From the NCBI GenBank assembly GCA_903927755.1, contig CAIYOD010000042.1, positions 1 through 64,000 on the forward strand: a stretch of DNA of 64,000 nucleotides. The letters run 5' to 3'. The notes under the pieces are model-generated. The model was not told the origin of the DNA. It made no database searches and was given only the letters and a program-made list of their open reading frames with translations. Numbering within the stretch: position 1 is the stretch's first letter; the number at the start of each line of letters is the position of its first letter. Shown here in pieces: positions 37,378 through 46,085 of the stretch. The DNA is from an uncultured Thermoleophilia bacterium (GTDB lineage: Bacteria; Actinomycetota; Thermoleophilia; UBA2241). The position numbers were made by a program, and so were the translations under genes.

Positions 37378-38310
37378 TCAACCAAGGATGTGCTCCTCGA
37401 TCAGCTCGTGGACGAGCTCGGCGATGCCGGCCTCGTCCGGAGTCACCATGCGCGCCTCGCTCTGGGCGAGGACGACGCTCTCGATTTCCTTGACGCGCGT
37501 CGGCGAGCCGCGCAGGCCGAGAGCCTCGCGGTCGGCGACCAGCGCCTCGTGGTCCCATTGGACGACCTTGGCGCGGCAGACGGGCTTGCCGTCGCGACCG
37601 AGCATGCACACCTCGGCGTCGTCGCTCTCCGGGTTCAGGTAGCTGTCGTCGTACTCGGGCATGGCCTCTGCGGCGATGCCCTTGTAGGTCATGACCATCT
37701 TCACGCTCGCCGGCCGCGGGTCGTTGGCCTCACCGGTGACGGTGAGCAGGCACGGCAACGGGCTGGTCAGCGTCTCGAAGCCGCCCTCGATGCTGCGTGT
37801 GGCGGTGATCGCGCCGGAGCCGGCTTCGCCGTCCGCCGGCGCGCTCAGCTCGTCGATCCGGCTCACGCAGGTGATCTGCGGATAGCCGAGCTTCTCGGCG
37901 GTCTGCGGGCCCACCTGCGCCGTGTCGCCGTCGATCGCCTGGCGGCCGCAGAGCACGAGGTCCGCGCCGCCGAGTTTGCGGACGGCGAGCGAGAGTGCGT
38001 AGCTGGTCGCCAGCGTGTCCGCGCCGGCGAACGCCCTGTCGGTGAGCAGGATGACCTCGTCGGCCCCGCGGTAGAGCGAGTCGCGCAGCACCTGCACGGC
38101 GGCCGGCGGGCCCATGGTCATCACGGTCACGCGAGCGTCGTGGCGGTCCTTGAGCTTGAGCGCCTCTTCCAGCGCGTTCAGGTCTTCGGGGTTGAACACG
38201 GCCGGCAGCGCCGCCCGGTTGATGGTGCCGTCCTCTTTCATGGCCTCACCGGTCACGTTGGCCGTGTCCGGGACCTGCTTGACGAGGACGACGATGCGCA
38301 GTTGCGGCAT
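37378..38310 (-). CDS. etfB: Electron transfer flavoprotein, beta subunit
   Basis: 310 residues. The start IVVLVKQVPDTANV and the motifs FNPEDLNALEEALKLKD, GADEVILLTD and LCGRQAIDGDTAQVGPQTAE are typical of EtfB. It binds AMP in the two-subunit ETF, or a second FAD in bifurcating ETFs; the sequence alone does not settle which applies here. First gene of the etfB-etfA-acyl-CoA dehydrogenase operon. Confidence 0.93.
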   Translation of the reverse strand: MPQLRIVVLVKQVPDTANVTGEAMKEDGTINRAALPAVFNPEDLNALEEALKLKDRHDARVTVMTMGPPAAVQVLRDSLYRGADEVILLTDRAFAGADTLATSYALSLAVRKLGGADLVLCGRQAIDGDTAQVGPQTAEKLGYPQITCVSRIDELSAPADGEAGSGAITATRSIEGGFETLTSPLPCLLTVTGEANDPRPASVKMVMTYKGIAAEAMPEYDDSYLNPESDDAEVCMLGRDGKPVCRAKVVQWDHEALVADREALGLRGSPTRVKEIESVVLAQSEARMVTPDEAGIAELVHELIEEHILG

Positions 38311-38468
38311 GTCAGGCGTCCAGGGTCGGGGGATTGGGAGTGATTCGAACCTCATTCACGAAGCCGGAAGGTTACCAGATGGCCCTCGCGCGCGCACGCT
38401 CCGACCGATGGGACGGCCGCACCGGGCCGGGTAACGCCCGTGAGTCGACCCGCACGGCGGCCCCGTGC

Positions 38469-38474
38469 GACAAT
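38469..38474 (+). promoter_or_regulatory. -10-like GACAAT before the secreted metalloprotease
   Basis: GACAAT ends 6 nt before the ATG at 38481, the same spacing as the other leaderless boxes, with no ribosome-binding site. Confidence 0.4.
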
Positions 38475-38480
38475 CGTCGC

Positions 38481-40199
38481 ATGACACGGGGCCATCATCA
38501 CTTCACCATCACGCTCGCCATCCTCGGCGCGCTCGCATGCGCGCTGCTGGGCGCGAGCCCCGCATTGCCGGCGGCCGCAAGCGCGGCCGGCGGCCTTGAC
38601 CTCACCGCCGGCGGACCCGTCCAGCCGGCGCCGCCGGTGCTCGACGACCTCATGGGGCGCGCAGCCGGCGCGGCCGCTCTCGACCTCCCTATCGGACTCG
38701 GCGCGCTCCCGGGCGCCCGCGAGACCGCCGCGTTCGCCGCCGGCCGTACCGCCGTCGGCGTCGTCTTCCTCGAGAGCGACGGCAGCAGGATGACGAGCAC
38801 CGAGGACTGGTCCGGAGCACGCAAGGACGCCGTTCTCATGAAGATCCAGAACGCCCTCGACTGGTGGAACGCCCAGTCGCCGGACGGCTCGCTCGAGCTC
38901 TTCATGCCGGCGGCGGGCTCCTACGGCGCGCCGCGAACCGTCCAGATCGGCTACGAGCCGATCAGGATGGACGTCAAGTACGGCTGGGCCGGTCGCCGCG
39001 TGCTCTCAGACGCCGCCTGGCGCTGGCCCGCGATGAGGACGCTCGGCTTCGGCCCCGGCACGAAGAACGACAAGCCGCATCCCGAGACGCTCTACGCCGA
39101 CAGGATCCGCCGGCAGAACGACGCCGATTGGGCCTTCGTCCTGTATGTGGTCGACAGCCGGCAGGACGCGGACGGCATGTTCCGCAACAAGGTGGTCGCG
39201 TACACCGCCGACCTCTTCGGCCCGTACTGCATGCTGACGTACGACAACGACGGCTACGGCTTCGCCAACTTCGACGCCGTGCTCGCGCATGAGATGGGCC
39301 ACGTCTTCGGGGCCCTCGACGAGTACAAGCCGCCGGCGGCGGGCTACCCGAGCACGGGCGACCTGACCTCCGGCTACCTCGGCGTGCGCAACAGCAACGC
39401 CGTGATCGGCGGCACCACCGACCTGCCGTGCATCATGCTGGGATCCAACGACACGCTCAGCGCTTTCGCCGGGAATCAGTTGTGCCCCTCGACCATCGGC
39501 CAGACTGGGCTGCGGGACGGCGACGGCGACTCGCGGCCGGATGTCGTGGACACGCGTCCGGCGTTCTCGACCCAGCTGGAATCCTCGTCCGGGAGCGGCG
39601 CCGTGACCCTGCGGGGCACGGTGGCCGAGCGGCCCCGGCGCCACGGCCGCATCAGCGGCGGCGTGTACTTCCGCCACGACCTGAGCATCAAGGTGCCGCA
39701 CGAGGCGCGCTACCGTGTGGACGATGGGGCTTGGCAGCCGCTGACGGCGGCCGACGGCGCCTTCGACGAGCCGTCCGAGGGCTGGTCGCTCACGACCGAG
39801 CCGCTGACCGTGGGCCACCACACGCTGGAGCTGGAGGCGACGACCGGCGAACCGGCCGGCCAGTCCAGAGACCTGTGGGCCGGCTCCACGCCGATCACGC
39901 TCGAACTGGCCACCAACGCCGCCTTCACGAAGAAGGCACTGACGGTGGCCGCCGGCTCCACGGCGCGGCTCTACGTGCGCAGCACGAGCGCCGGCCTGCC
40001 CGTGTCGCGCCTGGCGCCCGTCCGGCTCGTGCGCCTGGCCGACGGCACCACGCTCGCGAAGGTCACGACCGGCGAGAACGGCGTCTGGGCCGGGACGATC
40101 AAGCCGGTGCGGAGCGGCGTCTACGAGGTGCACTTCGCCGGCGCCGGCCAGTTCCTTGGCCCGGCTGCCTCCGGCCGCGTGACCGTCACCGTCAAGTAG
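38481..40199 (+). CDS. Secreted zinc metalloprotease-like protein with C-terminal Ig-like domains
   Basis: 572 residues. A signal peptide covers about residues 1-37 (ITLAILGALACALLGASPA). The protease domain (about 80-350) has the zinc motif HEMGHVFGALDEY, two His plus the catalytic Glu, reminiscent of M64/metzincin-type enzymes with HExxHxxxxxxDEY. The segment VFLESDGSRMTSTEDW resembles the M64 N-terminal region. Residues 360-572 are beta-rich repeats, probably two Ig-like modules for wall or substrate binding. No sorting signal is seen, so it is likely released. Confidence 0.78.
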   Translation: MTRGHHHFTITLAILGALACALLGASPALPAAASAAGGLDLTAGGPVQPAPPVLDDLMGRAAGAAALDLPIGLGALPGARETAAFAAGRTAVGVVFLESDGSRMTSTEDWSGARKDAVLMKIQNALDWWNAQSPDGSLELFMPAAGSYGAPRTVQIGYEPIRMDVKYGWAGRRVLSDAAWRWPAMRTLGFGPGTKNDKPHPETLYADRIRRQNDADWAFVLYVVDSRQDADGMFRNKVVAYTADLFGPYCMLTYDNDGYGFANFDAVLAHEMGHVFGALDEYKPPAAGYPSTGDLTSGYLGVRNSNAVIGGTTDLPCIMLGSNDTLSAFAGNQLCPSTIGQTGLRDGDGDSRPDVVDTRPAFSTQLESSSGSGAVTLRGTVAERPRRHGRISGGVYFRHDLSIKVPHEARYRVDDGAWQPLTAADGAFDEPSEGWSLTTEPLTVGHHTLELEATTGEPAGQSRDLWAGSTPITLELATNAAFTKKALTVAAGSTARLYVRSTSAGLPVSRLAPVRLVRLADGTTLAKVTTGENGVWAGTIKPVRSGVYEVHFAGAGQFLGPAASGRVTVTVK

Positions 40200-40268
40200 G
40201 CCGCCGGGCGGCGCGACGGGTGCGGTGCGGCGGCGGGCGGCGCGGCCTGCGGCCGCCGTGCCTCCGCC

Positions 40269-40649
40269 TCAGCTCTGCTGGGCGGGCTCTACGGGTACGA
40301 CCGACGAGCTGGGCACCCAGCCGGACATGCCGGACTTCGTGCGGCAGAGGTACCAGCCGCCGACCTCGTCCAGGACGTCGAGGATCTCCTTGCGGCCCAC
40401 GGAGAGCTCGGTGGAGTCGTAGTCGCGCAGCGCCGTGGACTGGTGTCCGTCGGGGCTGATCTCCAGGTACTCCTCGGGGACCCAGCCTGAGCGTCCCGCC
40501 GCGTCGGTGCCCCACACATAGGCCGTCCAGACCTGGTCGTGGTGCCCCACGCCGACGGTGTCGCCGGCGCGGAAGCGCACGGGGTTCGGATCGCTGGTGA
40601 CGTGTGACTCGATGACGCGGACTTGTTGCGGCCGTTCCTGCTCGGTCAT
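40269..40649 (-). CDS. Double SH3-like domain protein (paralogue 3 in operon order)
   Basis: 126 residues without signal peptide or membrane segment. Two SH3-like barrels follow each other, each ending in a GWVP element: GRSGWVPEEYLEI near residue 62 and GMSGWVPSSSV near 110, with a linker ALRDYDSTELSV. It is clearly homologous to the two genes upstream. The ATG overlaps the preceding stop by 4 bp. Last gene of the three-gene leftward operon. Cytosolic tandem SH3 proteins of this size have no function known to me. Confidence 0.8.
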   Translation of the reverse strand: MTEQERPQQVRVIESHVTSDPNPVRFRAGDTVGVGHHDQVWTAYVWGTDAAGRSGWVPEEYLEISPDGHQSTALRDYDSTELSVGRKEILDVLDEVGGWYLCRTKSGMSGWVPSSSVVPVEPAQQS

Positions 40650-41020
40650 GGTCCCTCCACGATGTCCTCGACGCACGACTCGGGCACCCAGCCCACCACG
40701 CTCGCGGAGTTGCGGCACAGGAGGTAGTCGCCGACCTGCTCGCCCACGTCCAGGGTCTCGTCCTCGGAGACCGTGAGGTGCGTTGAGTCGTAGTCGCGCC
40801 GGGCCACCGCATCGCGGCCCTTCACGATCTCGATGTAGTCCTCCGGCACCCAGCCGTGATGCCCGTCCTCGGTGGCGCTCCACACGAAGGCGGGATGCTG
40901 CTGGTTGCGGTGCCCGACGGAGAGACTGTCACCCGCGTGGATGCGGATCTCCTGCACCTGCTCGCGCGTGCATGAGGTCGCGACACGGACGCGCCGTGGC
41001 TGTGGCTCGGTGGTCATCAC
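40646..41020 (-). CDS. Double SH3-like domain protein (paralogue 2 in operon order)
   Basis: 124 residues, cytosolic. Two SH3-like units end in HHGWVPEDYIEI and VVGWVPESCVEDI, linked by ARRDYDSTHLTVSEDETLDV. The fingerprint RDYDS-x-LTV-x-EDE-x-LDV is shared with the other two copies. It is 7 nt downstream of the first copy and overlaps the third by 4 bp. Confidence 0.8.
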   Translation of the reverse strand: MMTTEPQPRRVRVATSCTREQVQEIRIHAGDSLSVGHRNQQHPAFVWSATEDGHHGWVPEDYIEIVKGRDAVARRDYDSTHLTVSEDETLDVGEQVGDYLLCRNSASVVGWVPESCVEDIVEGP

Positions 41021-41027
41021 GTCGCCC

Positions 41028-41396
41028 TCAGGAATCGCCCGGACTGACGTCCTCGAGGATGCGCCGGGGGACCCAGCCCTGGATACCGCGGTCGTTGCGG
41101 CAGAGCAGCCAGTCGCCGACCTCGTCGACCACGTCGAGCTGCTCGTCCTCGAAGACCGTGAGCTGCGAGGCGTCGTAATCGCGCTTGACGACGGCCTCCG
41201 TGGGGCTGGTGTACTCGAAGTAGGACTCTGCCATCCAGCCGGAGTGGCCGCGCTCGGGCGTGCACCAGCGCATCTCCGGGAACTGCTGATTGCGGTGCCC
41301 GACGCCGATCACGTCGCCGACGTGCACGCTGAGGTTTCGGACGTGGTCGCGGGGCCGCGACTCGACGACGCGTACTCTGTTCACTTTTGTGTCCAT
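41028..41396 (-). CDS. Double SH3-like domain protein (paralogue 1, first in operon)
   Basis: 122 residues, cytosolic. The first barrel ends in HSGWMAESYFEY and the second in IQGWVPRRILEDV, with the linker KRDYDASQLTVFEDEQLDV. All three paralogues keep WLLCRN or a close variant (YLLCRN, WYLCRT), suggesting a conserved surface. TACAAT lies 6 nt before the ATG, back to back with the gltX promoter. Confidence 0.82.
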   Translation of the reverse strand: MDTKVNRVRVVESRPRDHVRNLSVHVGDVIGVGHRNQQFPEMRWCTPERGHSGWMAESYFEYTSPTEAVVKRDYDASQLTVFEDEQLDVVDEVGDWLLCRNDRGIQGWVPRRILEDVSPGDS

Positions 41397-41402
41397 CCGG
41401 CC

Positions 41403-41408
41403 ATTGTA
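41403..41408 (-). promoter_or_regulatory. -10 box TACAAT of the SH3 operon (leaderless)
   Basis: TACAAT on the minus strand ends 6 nt before the ATG at 41396. The divergent gltX box lies only 57 bp away. Confidence 0.55.
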
Positions 41409-41464
41409 GTCCTGTTCCGCGATGCGGAAAACCCGCCTCCGGCGGCCCGGCGCAGCGGATGCGG

Positions 41465-41470
41465 TATGAT
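41465..41470 (+). promoter_or_regulatory. -10 box TATGAT of gltX (near-leaderless)
   Basis: TATGAT is followed after 9 nt by the gltX ATG at 41480; no Shine-Dalgarno sequence is seen in the gap. Confidence 0.55.
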
Positions 41471-41479
41471 GAGCGGCCT

Positions 41480-43033
41480 ATGGTCGAGACCTCTCATCCT
41501 CGCGTCCGCTTCGCTCCGTCGCCGACCGGGTACCTGCACCTGGGCAGCGCACGGACCGGACTCTACAACTTCATCTTCGCCCGTCAACATGAGGGGACGT
41601 TCGTCCTCCGTATTGAGGATACGGACCTCAGCCGTAGTACGGACCAGGCCATCGTGCAGATCCTCGCGTCGATGAAGGAGATGGGCCTGCAGTGGGACGA
41701 GGGTCCCGGCGTGCCGGGACCCCACGGCCCGTACCGGCAGACCGAGCGCGACAGTATCTACCACGAGCACGTCGCGCGCCTGCTGGAGACCGGTCACCTC
41801 TACCCGTGCTTCTGCACCGCCGAGGAGCTCGAAGCCGAGCGCACGGCGGCGCAGGCAGATGGCCGCGACTCCGTGTACTCGGGCAAATGCCGGGCGCTGG
41901 CCGCGGAAGAGGTCCAGCGCCGCCAGACGGCCGGCGAGCCGTACACGCTGCGCGTGCGCGTGCCCGAGGGCCGCACCGTGTTCCACGACATCCTGCGCGG
42001 CGACGTCGCCTTCGAGAACGACACCATCGGCGACTTCATCGTGCAGCGCTCGGACGGTACCGTCACGTACAACCTCGCCGTGGTCGTCGACGACGTCACC
42101 ATGGAGATCACCCACGTCATCCGCGGCGACGACCACATCAGCAACACGCCCAAGCAGGTGGTCATCTACGAGGCGCTGGGCGCCGGGGTGCCGGAGTTCC
42201 TGCACATGCCGCTGCTGTTCGGCACCGACAGGAAGAAGCTCAGCAAGCGGCACGGCGCGACCAAGCTCGAACAGCTCACCGCCGAGGGATTCCTGGTCGA
42301 TGTGGTGCGCAACTACCTGTGCTTCCTCAGCGCCGAGTTCGACGAGAGCATGATCACCTGGACGCTCGACGACCTGGTCCGGAGCTTCGACGTGACCAAG
42401 CTGGGCACGAGCCCGAGCATCTTCGACCCGGAGAAGCTCCGCTGGATGAACGGCCGCTACGTGCGCGCGATGACGGACGAGTGGCTCGGCGGCCGCCTCG
42501 TCGAGTACCTCACGCGAGTGGGGTTCTACGGCGACCCGGTCGGCGTCGGCGAGCTGGCTGCCCAAGGCTCCCAGGTCCTCGCCGCCGTCGTCGAGGATGC
42601 CGAGAGCGAGCGCCTGCCGCCGACGGTGCCCGACGAAGAGCACGAGGCGCTCACGCGCGAGATCGCTCCGCTGGTGCACGAAAAGGTCGAGGTGCTCGCC
42701 GACTTCATCCCCATGGCCGGCTGGTTCTTCCGGCCGCTCGAGTTCACGCCGGAGGCCCTCGAGCGGCTCCAGGCCACGGCGGGCGCGGCGGCGACGCTCG
42801 CGACCGCCGCCGCCGGTCTCCGCGATCTGCCGGAGTGGGACGTGCCGGCCATCGAGACGCTGGTGCGCGAGCTGCCGCCCACGCTCGAGCTCAAGCCCAA
42901 AGCCGTGTTCGCCGCTCTCCGTCTCGGCATGAGCGGCCAGACCGTCACGCCCGGCCTCTTCGAGAGCCTCTGGGTGCTCGGCCGCGACCAGGCCGTCGCC
43001 CGGCTCGAGCAGGCAGCCGCGCGGCTCGTCTGA
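41480..43033 (+). CDS. gltX: Glutamate-tRNA ligase
   Basis: 517 residues, class I synthetase. The HIGH-equivalent SPTGYLHLGSAR is at residues 13-24, the KMSKS-equivalent is KKLSKRHG, and a Cys-rich zinc-knuckle-like segment (PCFCTAEEL and SGKCR) is present. IRGDDHISNTPKQ is a family hallmark. It charges tRNA-Glu; in organisms without glnS it may also mischarge tRNA-Gln for GatCAB, which cannot be judged here. Upstream in-frame starts are ignored because of the -10 box 9 nt before this ATG. Confidence 0.95.
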   Translation: MVETSHPRVRFAPSPTGYLHLGSARTGLYNFIFARQHEGTFVLRIEDTDLSRSTDQAIVQILASMKEMGLQWDEGPGVPGPHGPYRQTERDSIYHEHVARLLETGHLYPCFCTAEELEAERTAAQADGRDSVYSGKCRALAAEEVQRRQTAGEPYTLRVRVPEGRTVFHDILRGDVAFENDTIGDFIVQRSDGTVTYNLAVVVDDVTMEITHVIRGDDHISNTPKQVVIYEALGAGVPEFLHMPLLFGTDRKKLSKRHGATKLEQLTAEGFLVDVVRNYLCFLSAEFDESMITWTLDDLVRSFDVTKLGTSPSIFDPEKLRWMNGRYVRAMTDEWLGGRLVEYLTRVGFYGDPVGVGELAAQGSQVLAAVVEDAESERLPPTVPDEEHEALTREIAPLVHEKVEVLADFIPMAGWFFRPLEFTPEALERLQATAGAAATLATAAAGLRDLPEWDVPAIETLVRELPPTLELKPKAVFAALRLGMSGQTVTPGLFESLWVLGRDQAVARLEQAAARLV

Positions 43034-43151
43034 CCGTGGGCGGCCGTGTTGTCGGCCGCCGACCGGCGCGCAACGACCCAACGCCCCCACTCTCACGGTT
43101 TGCGGGAACAACTCCCGTAACGGAAGCGGTTCCCGTGAGCGAGGAAGCAGG

Positions 43152-44036
43152 GTGAGGGTCATGCCAACCACGACAGGCCCGGTGTACGTCGTCGGCGCCG
43201 CCGGGCACCAGGGCGGCTCGGCGTTCCGGCATCTGCGCGCACTCGGCGTGGAGACCCACGCGCTCTTCGACGCGAGAGACGGGCGCCGGCTTCGCGACGA
43301 GCGCTGGGCCGGAGCTGCCACCCGGCTCGTGCGCTTCGACGATCCTGGCTCGATCGAGGGCGCCCTGCGTGGCGCCGGCGCCCTCATCCTCGTCCTCGAA
43401 GATCCGGACACCGGGCCGGCGGAGCGGCTGCGCCACGGCCAGAACATCCTCGACGCGACCGCGCGCGCCGGCGTCGGCCACATCGTCTTCGCCGCCGCCA
43501 CAGGCCCGGACTACCACCGGCTGTCGTGCGACGTCAGTTCCGAGACCGAGCGCTACCTGCGCACACTGGACCTGCCGGCCACGGCGCTTCGCCCGGCCAC
43601 CTTCATGGAGGAGGTGCCCTGGTACTGGCTCAGCCGTTTCGGGCGCGATCTGACGCTGGCGACTCCATTTCCGGCCTCGGCGCACCTGCCGCTGGTGGCG
43701 CTCGACGACGTCGGCGCGTTGGCTGCACTTGCGGCGACGCGTCCCGGTGAGTTCGCCGGCCGCACGCTCGACGTCGCCGGCGACACACTGACACCGCTCG
43801 ACATCGCGACTCAGCTTGCCGCCGCTCTGGGCGAGCCGGTGCAGTACGAGGAGGTCCAGGTGGAGGGCGTGTTCGTCTACCAGGAGGCCTCCACCCAGGT
43901 CCACGACGGGGAGTGGCTGCGCGGCGTCTACCCGCAGCTGCGCACCTTCGCGAGCTGGCTCGAGGAAGGCGGCGGGCTCGAGCTCTGCCGCCACCACGTG
44001 GGGGCGAGCGGACCCGGCGTGCCGCAGGCGGCCTGA
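43152..44036 (+). CDS. NmrA-like NAD(P)-binding oxidoreductase/sensor
   Basis: 294 residues. Rossmann motif VVGAAGHQGGSAFRHL at the N-terminus, then ALILVLEDPDTG and VGHIVFAAATGPDYHRL; the catalytic Tyr-x3-Lys of short-chain dehydrogenases is absent, as in NmrA/HSCARG proteins that sense NADP(H). GAGGAA lies 6 nt before the GTG at 43152; an ATG at 43161 is the alternative. Function unknown. Confidence 0.8.
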   Translation: MRVMPTTTGPVYVVGAAGHQGGSAFRHLRALGVETHALFDARDGRRLRDERWAGAATRLVRFDDPGSIEGALRGAGALILVLEDPDTGPAERLRHGQNILDATARAGVGHIVFAAATGPDYHRLSCDVSSETERYLRTLDLPATALRPATFMEEVPWYWLSRFGRDLTLATPFPASAHLPLVALDDVGALAALAATRPGEFAGRTLDVAGDTLTPLDIATQLAAALGEPVQYEEVQVEGVFVYQEASTQVHDGEWLRGVYPQLRTFASWLEEGGGLELCRHHVGASGPGVPQAA

Positions 44037-44037
44037 G

Positions 44038-44577
44038 TCAGTCGACCAGGACGAGGGCGAAGAAGCGGTACTCGTCGCCCTCGTCCCACACGACATCGAT
44101 CGTCCGCCCGGCGTTGCGAACTGTCGCGAAGACGTCGATGCCGCAGCCTTCCATCGAGGGCCGCGCCTTCTTGGGCGTCGGGCACTCGCGGCCTTTCGCG
44201 CATGAGTCGCAGATGTCGCACGGCCCGGCGCCCATCATCCACGCCTTGTGGTGACCGGCGAGGAAGAGGTCCCGTTCGAGCGCGAGCGCGGCGTCGTTGA
44301 GGCGGCGCGACTCCGGGTCGCTGTTCTCCTCGCCCACGATAGGTCCGACCTCGAGAAGCACCCCCCGGCGGTACTCCGCCAGCAGCGTCTGGGTGACGGC
44401 GACCGGCGGCAGGTTGGGTGGGCAGGTCTTGTGGATGCCCGGCTCGTCGCAGCCGAAGAGGCACTTCATGCGCACCCATTCGGCGGCCACCACGGAGTCG
44501 GCGTCGACCGGCGTCGCGGCGTCCACGCCGAGCTGCAGTGCGCGGTGACACCACTCGTCGGGATGAGAAAGGTCCAC
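44038..44577 (-). CDS. DUF2284 predicted metal-binding protein
   Basis: 179 residues. The family Cys pattern is present: MKCLFGCDEPGIHKTCPPNLP, then GPCDICDSCAKGRECPTP and SMEGCGIDVF. This resembles a ferredoxin-like or zinc-binding arrangement. Function unknown; such proteins are common in anaerobes. GTG start with GGGAGG 8 nt upstream, 2 nt after the PAP2-HAD gene. Confidence 0.85.
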   Translation of the reverse strand: MDLSHPDEWCHRALQLGVDAATPVDADSVVAAEWVRMKCLFGCDEPGIHKTCPPNLPPVAVTQTLLAEYRRGVLLEVGPIVGEENSDPESRRLNDAALALERDLFLAGHHKAWMMGAGPCDICDSCAKGRECPTPKKARPSMEGCGIDVFATVRNAGRTIDVVWDEGDEYRFFALVLVD

Positions 44578-44579
44578 GA

Positions 44580-46085
44580 CTACCTCCCGTCCGGGGGTCC
44601 GGCCGGCGCGCCATCGAGCGTGTCGGGCGCCGGCGTACTTGTGAGTGCGTGTGCGGCCGGCTCCGTCGGCACGTTCGCGTGATCCTCGCCGGGGATGGCC
44701 GCCGCCGCTGAAGCCGCGGAATCCTCGGCGGCCGTCTCGGCGCGCAGCGCCTTGGACGCCGCCGCGGCAGCCGCGGCGGCCTCCGCATCGGCCTTGCGCT
44801 GCCTGCGCGATCGCTTCTCCGGCTCGACGCCGGCGAGACGATCCACGACCGCCGGTAGTTCGGAGAGCTTGCGGATCACCGCGTCCGGCGGCTGTGGACC
44901 CTCCGGGAACCGGCGCTTGGTCGGGTTGTACCAGATCGTCCGGATGCCGGCGCGCTGCGCGCCGGCGATGTCGTTGGTGGTGCCGTCGCCGACCATCACG
45001 GCCCGCCGCGGGTCGAGCGGCAGACCGCGGACGCCCTCGTGCAGCAGTGCGGCGCGGAAGAAGGCGTAGTTGGGTTTGTGGTCGCCGACGTCCGCGGACG
45101 AGACGATGTCGTCCACGTACTCATCGAGGCCCACGCGCGCGAGGGCGAGGCGCACGTCGGCGGCGGGAGAGTCGGCGGCGTTGGTGGCGACGACGAGGCG
45201 GTAGCGGGCGCGCAGGCGAAGCAGCGCCTCCTGCGCGCCGGCCTCCGCCTCGACCTTCTGCCAGTCCTTCATGGGTCCCTCGCGCATCCCGTTGTCGACC
45301 ATGAGCGTGTTGCCCCAGTCGAGGAAGACGACGTCGATGACGGGCGCGTCGCCCGCAACCGTGGCGATGGCCGTCGTGGATGCCGCGACGCCGCGCCGGG
45401 CTGCGCCCGGCGCGGCCTCCTCGTCCTCGGCCTGCACGGCCGCGACCTCCTCGGGCGACGGCCACGGCACCACCGCGCGAACGGCCATGGCGATGGTGAA
45501 CCCCAGCGCCCATCCCCCGAGGACGTCTGAGGTCCAGTGCACCGCCAGGTACACGCGCGAGACGCCCATGGCGAGGGAGAACACGGCGGTCGCGGCGACC
45601 ACGGGCCAGCGCCACCGAGTGGGCCAGGCGATGACCGCCAGCGCCGTCGCCGCGGCGGTCGCCGTCGTCGTGTGCCCGCTGGGGAACGCATAGACGGCCG
45701 CCTGCACGACGGAGTCGCCGGGCGGCTGTCGCTGGAACGCGATCTTGAGGAGCGGGTTGAGGATCAGAGCCGCAGCAATGCTGACGCCGAGGTACACGGC
45801 CTGCACCATCCGTCCCGACCACCACAGGCCGCCGATGAGTGCGGCGATGAGGGGGATGAGCAGCCACCAGGTGTCGAGCTTGTCCAGCGTCTTGGCAATC
45901 GCATCGAACGGTTGACGATGATGGTGGGCCGCGAAGAAGTCGGCGATCCGGCCATCGAGGCCGTCGAGGACACCCGTGCGCATGAGGACCGCCACGAGTA
46001 CGAAGGTCGCCAGCCCGGCCGCGGCCGCGATCAGGAACAGCCGGCGCTGCCGGCTCAGGTGGGATGTCTCGTCAGCAGCCGGCAC
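44580..46085 (-). CDS. Fusion of PAP2 membrane phosphatase and HAD-family hydrolase
   Basis: 501 residues. Residues 1-215 form a PAP2 domain with about five membrane helices and the three motifs KIAFQRQPP, PSGH and SRVYLAVHWTSD. After a linker, residues 250-425 form a HAD hydrolase: motif I FLDWGNTL, motif II VVATNAAD, then DHKPNYAFF and motif IV MVGDGTTNDIAGA. In motif I the second Asp is Gly, so the general acid is missing and activity may differ. The last 75 residues are Ala/Glu-rich low complexity. GTG start overlaps the upstream HAD gene by 14 bp. The fusion could couple lipid-phosphate and soluble-phosphate hydrolysis (inference). Confidence 0.85.
   Translation of the reverse strand: MPAADETSHLSRQRRLFLIAAAAGLATFVLVAVLMRTGVLDGLDGRIADFFAAHHHRQPFDAIAKTLDKLDTWWLLIPLIAALIGGLWWSGRMVQAVYLGVSIAAALILNPLLKIAFQRQPPGDSVVQAAVYAFPSGHTTTATAAATALAVIAWPTRWRWPVVAATAVFSLAMGVSRVYLAVHWTSDVLGGWALGFTIAMAVRAVVPWPSPEEVAAVQAEDEEAAPGAARRGVAASTTAIATVAGDAPVIDVVFLDWGNTLMVDNGMREGPMKDWQKVEAEAGAQEALLRLRARYRLVVATNAADSPAADVRLALARVGLDEYVDDIVSSADVGDHKPNYAFFRAALLHEGVRGLPLDPRRAVMVGDGTTNDIAGAQRAGIRTIWYNPTKRRFPEGPQPPDAVIRKLSELPAVVDRLAGVEPEKRSRRQRKADAEAAAAAAAASKALRAETAAEDSAASAAAAIPGEDHANVPTEPAAHALTSTPAPDTLDGAPAGPPDGR

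Noticed and set aside
38324-38400. tRNA-like T-loop GGTTCGAATC on the minus strand upstream of the metalloprotease gene
   Set aside because: The 5-bp stem flanking TTCGAAT does not pair (TGAGG against CACTC) and no acceptor or anticodon stem could be built around it.
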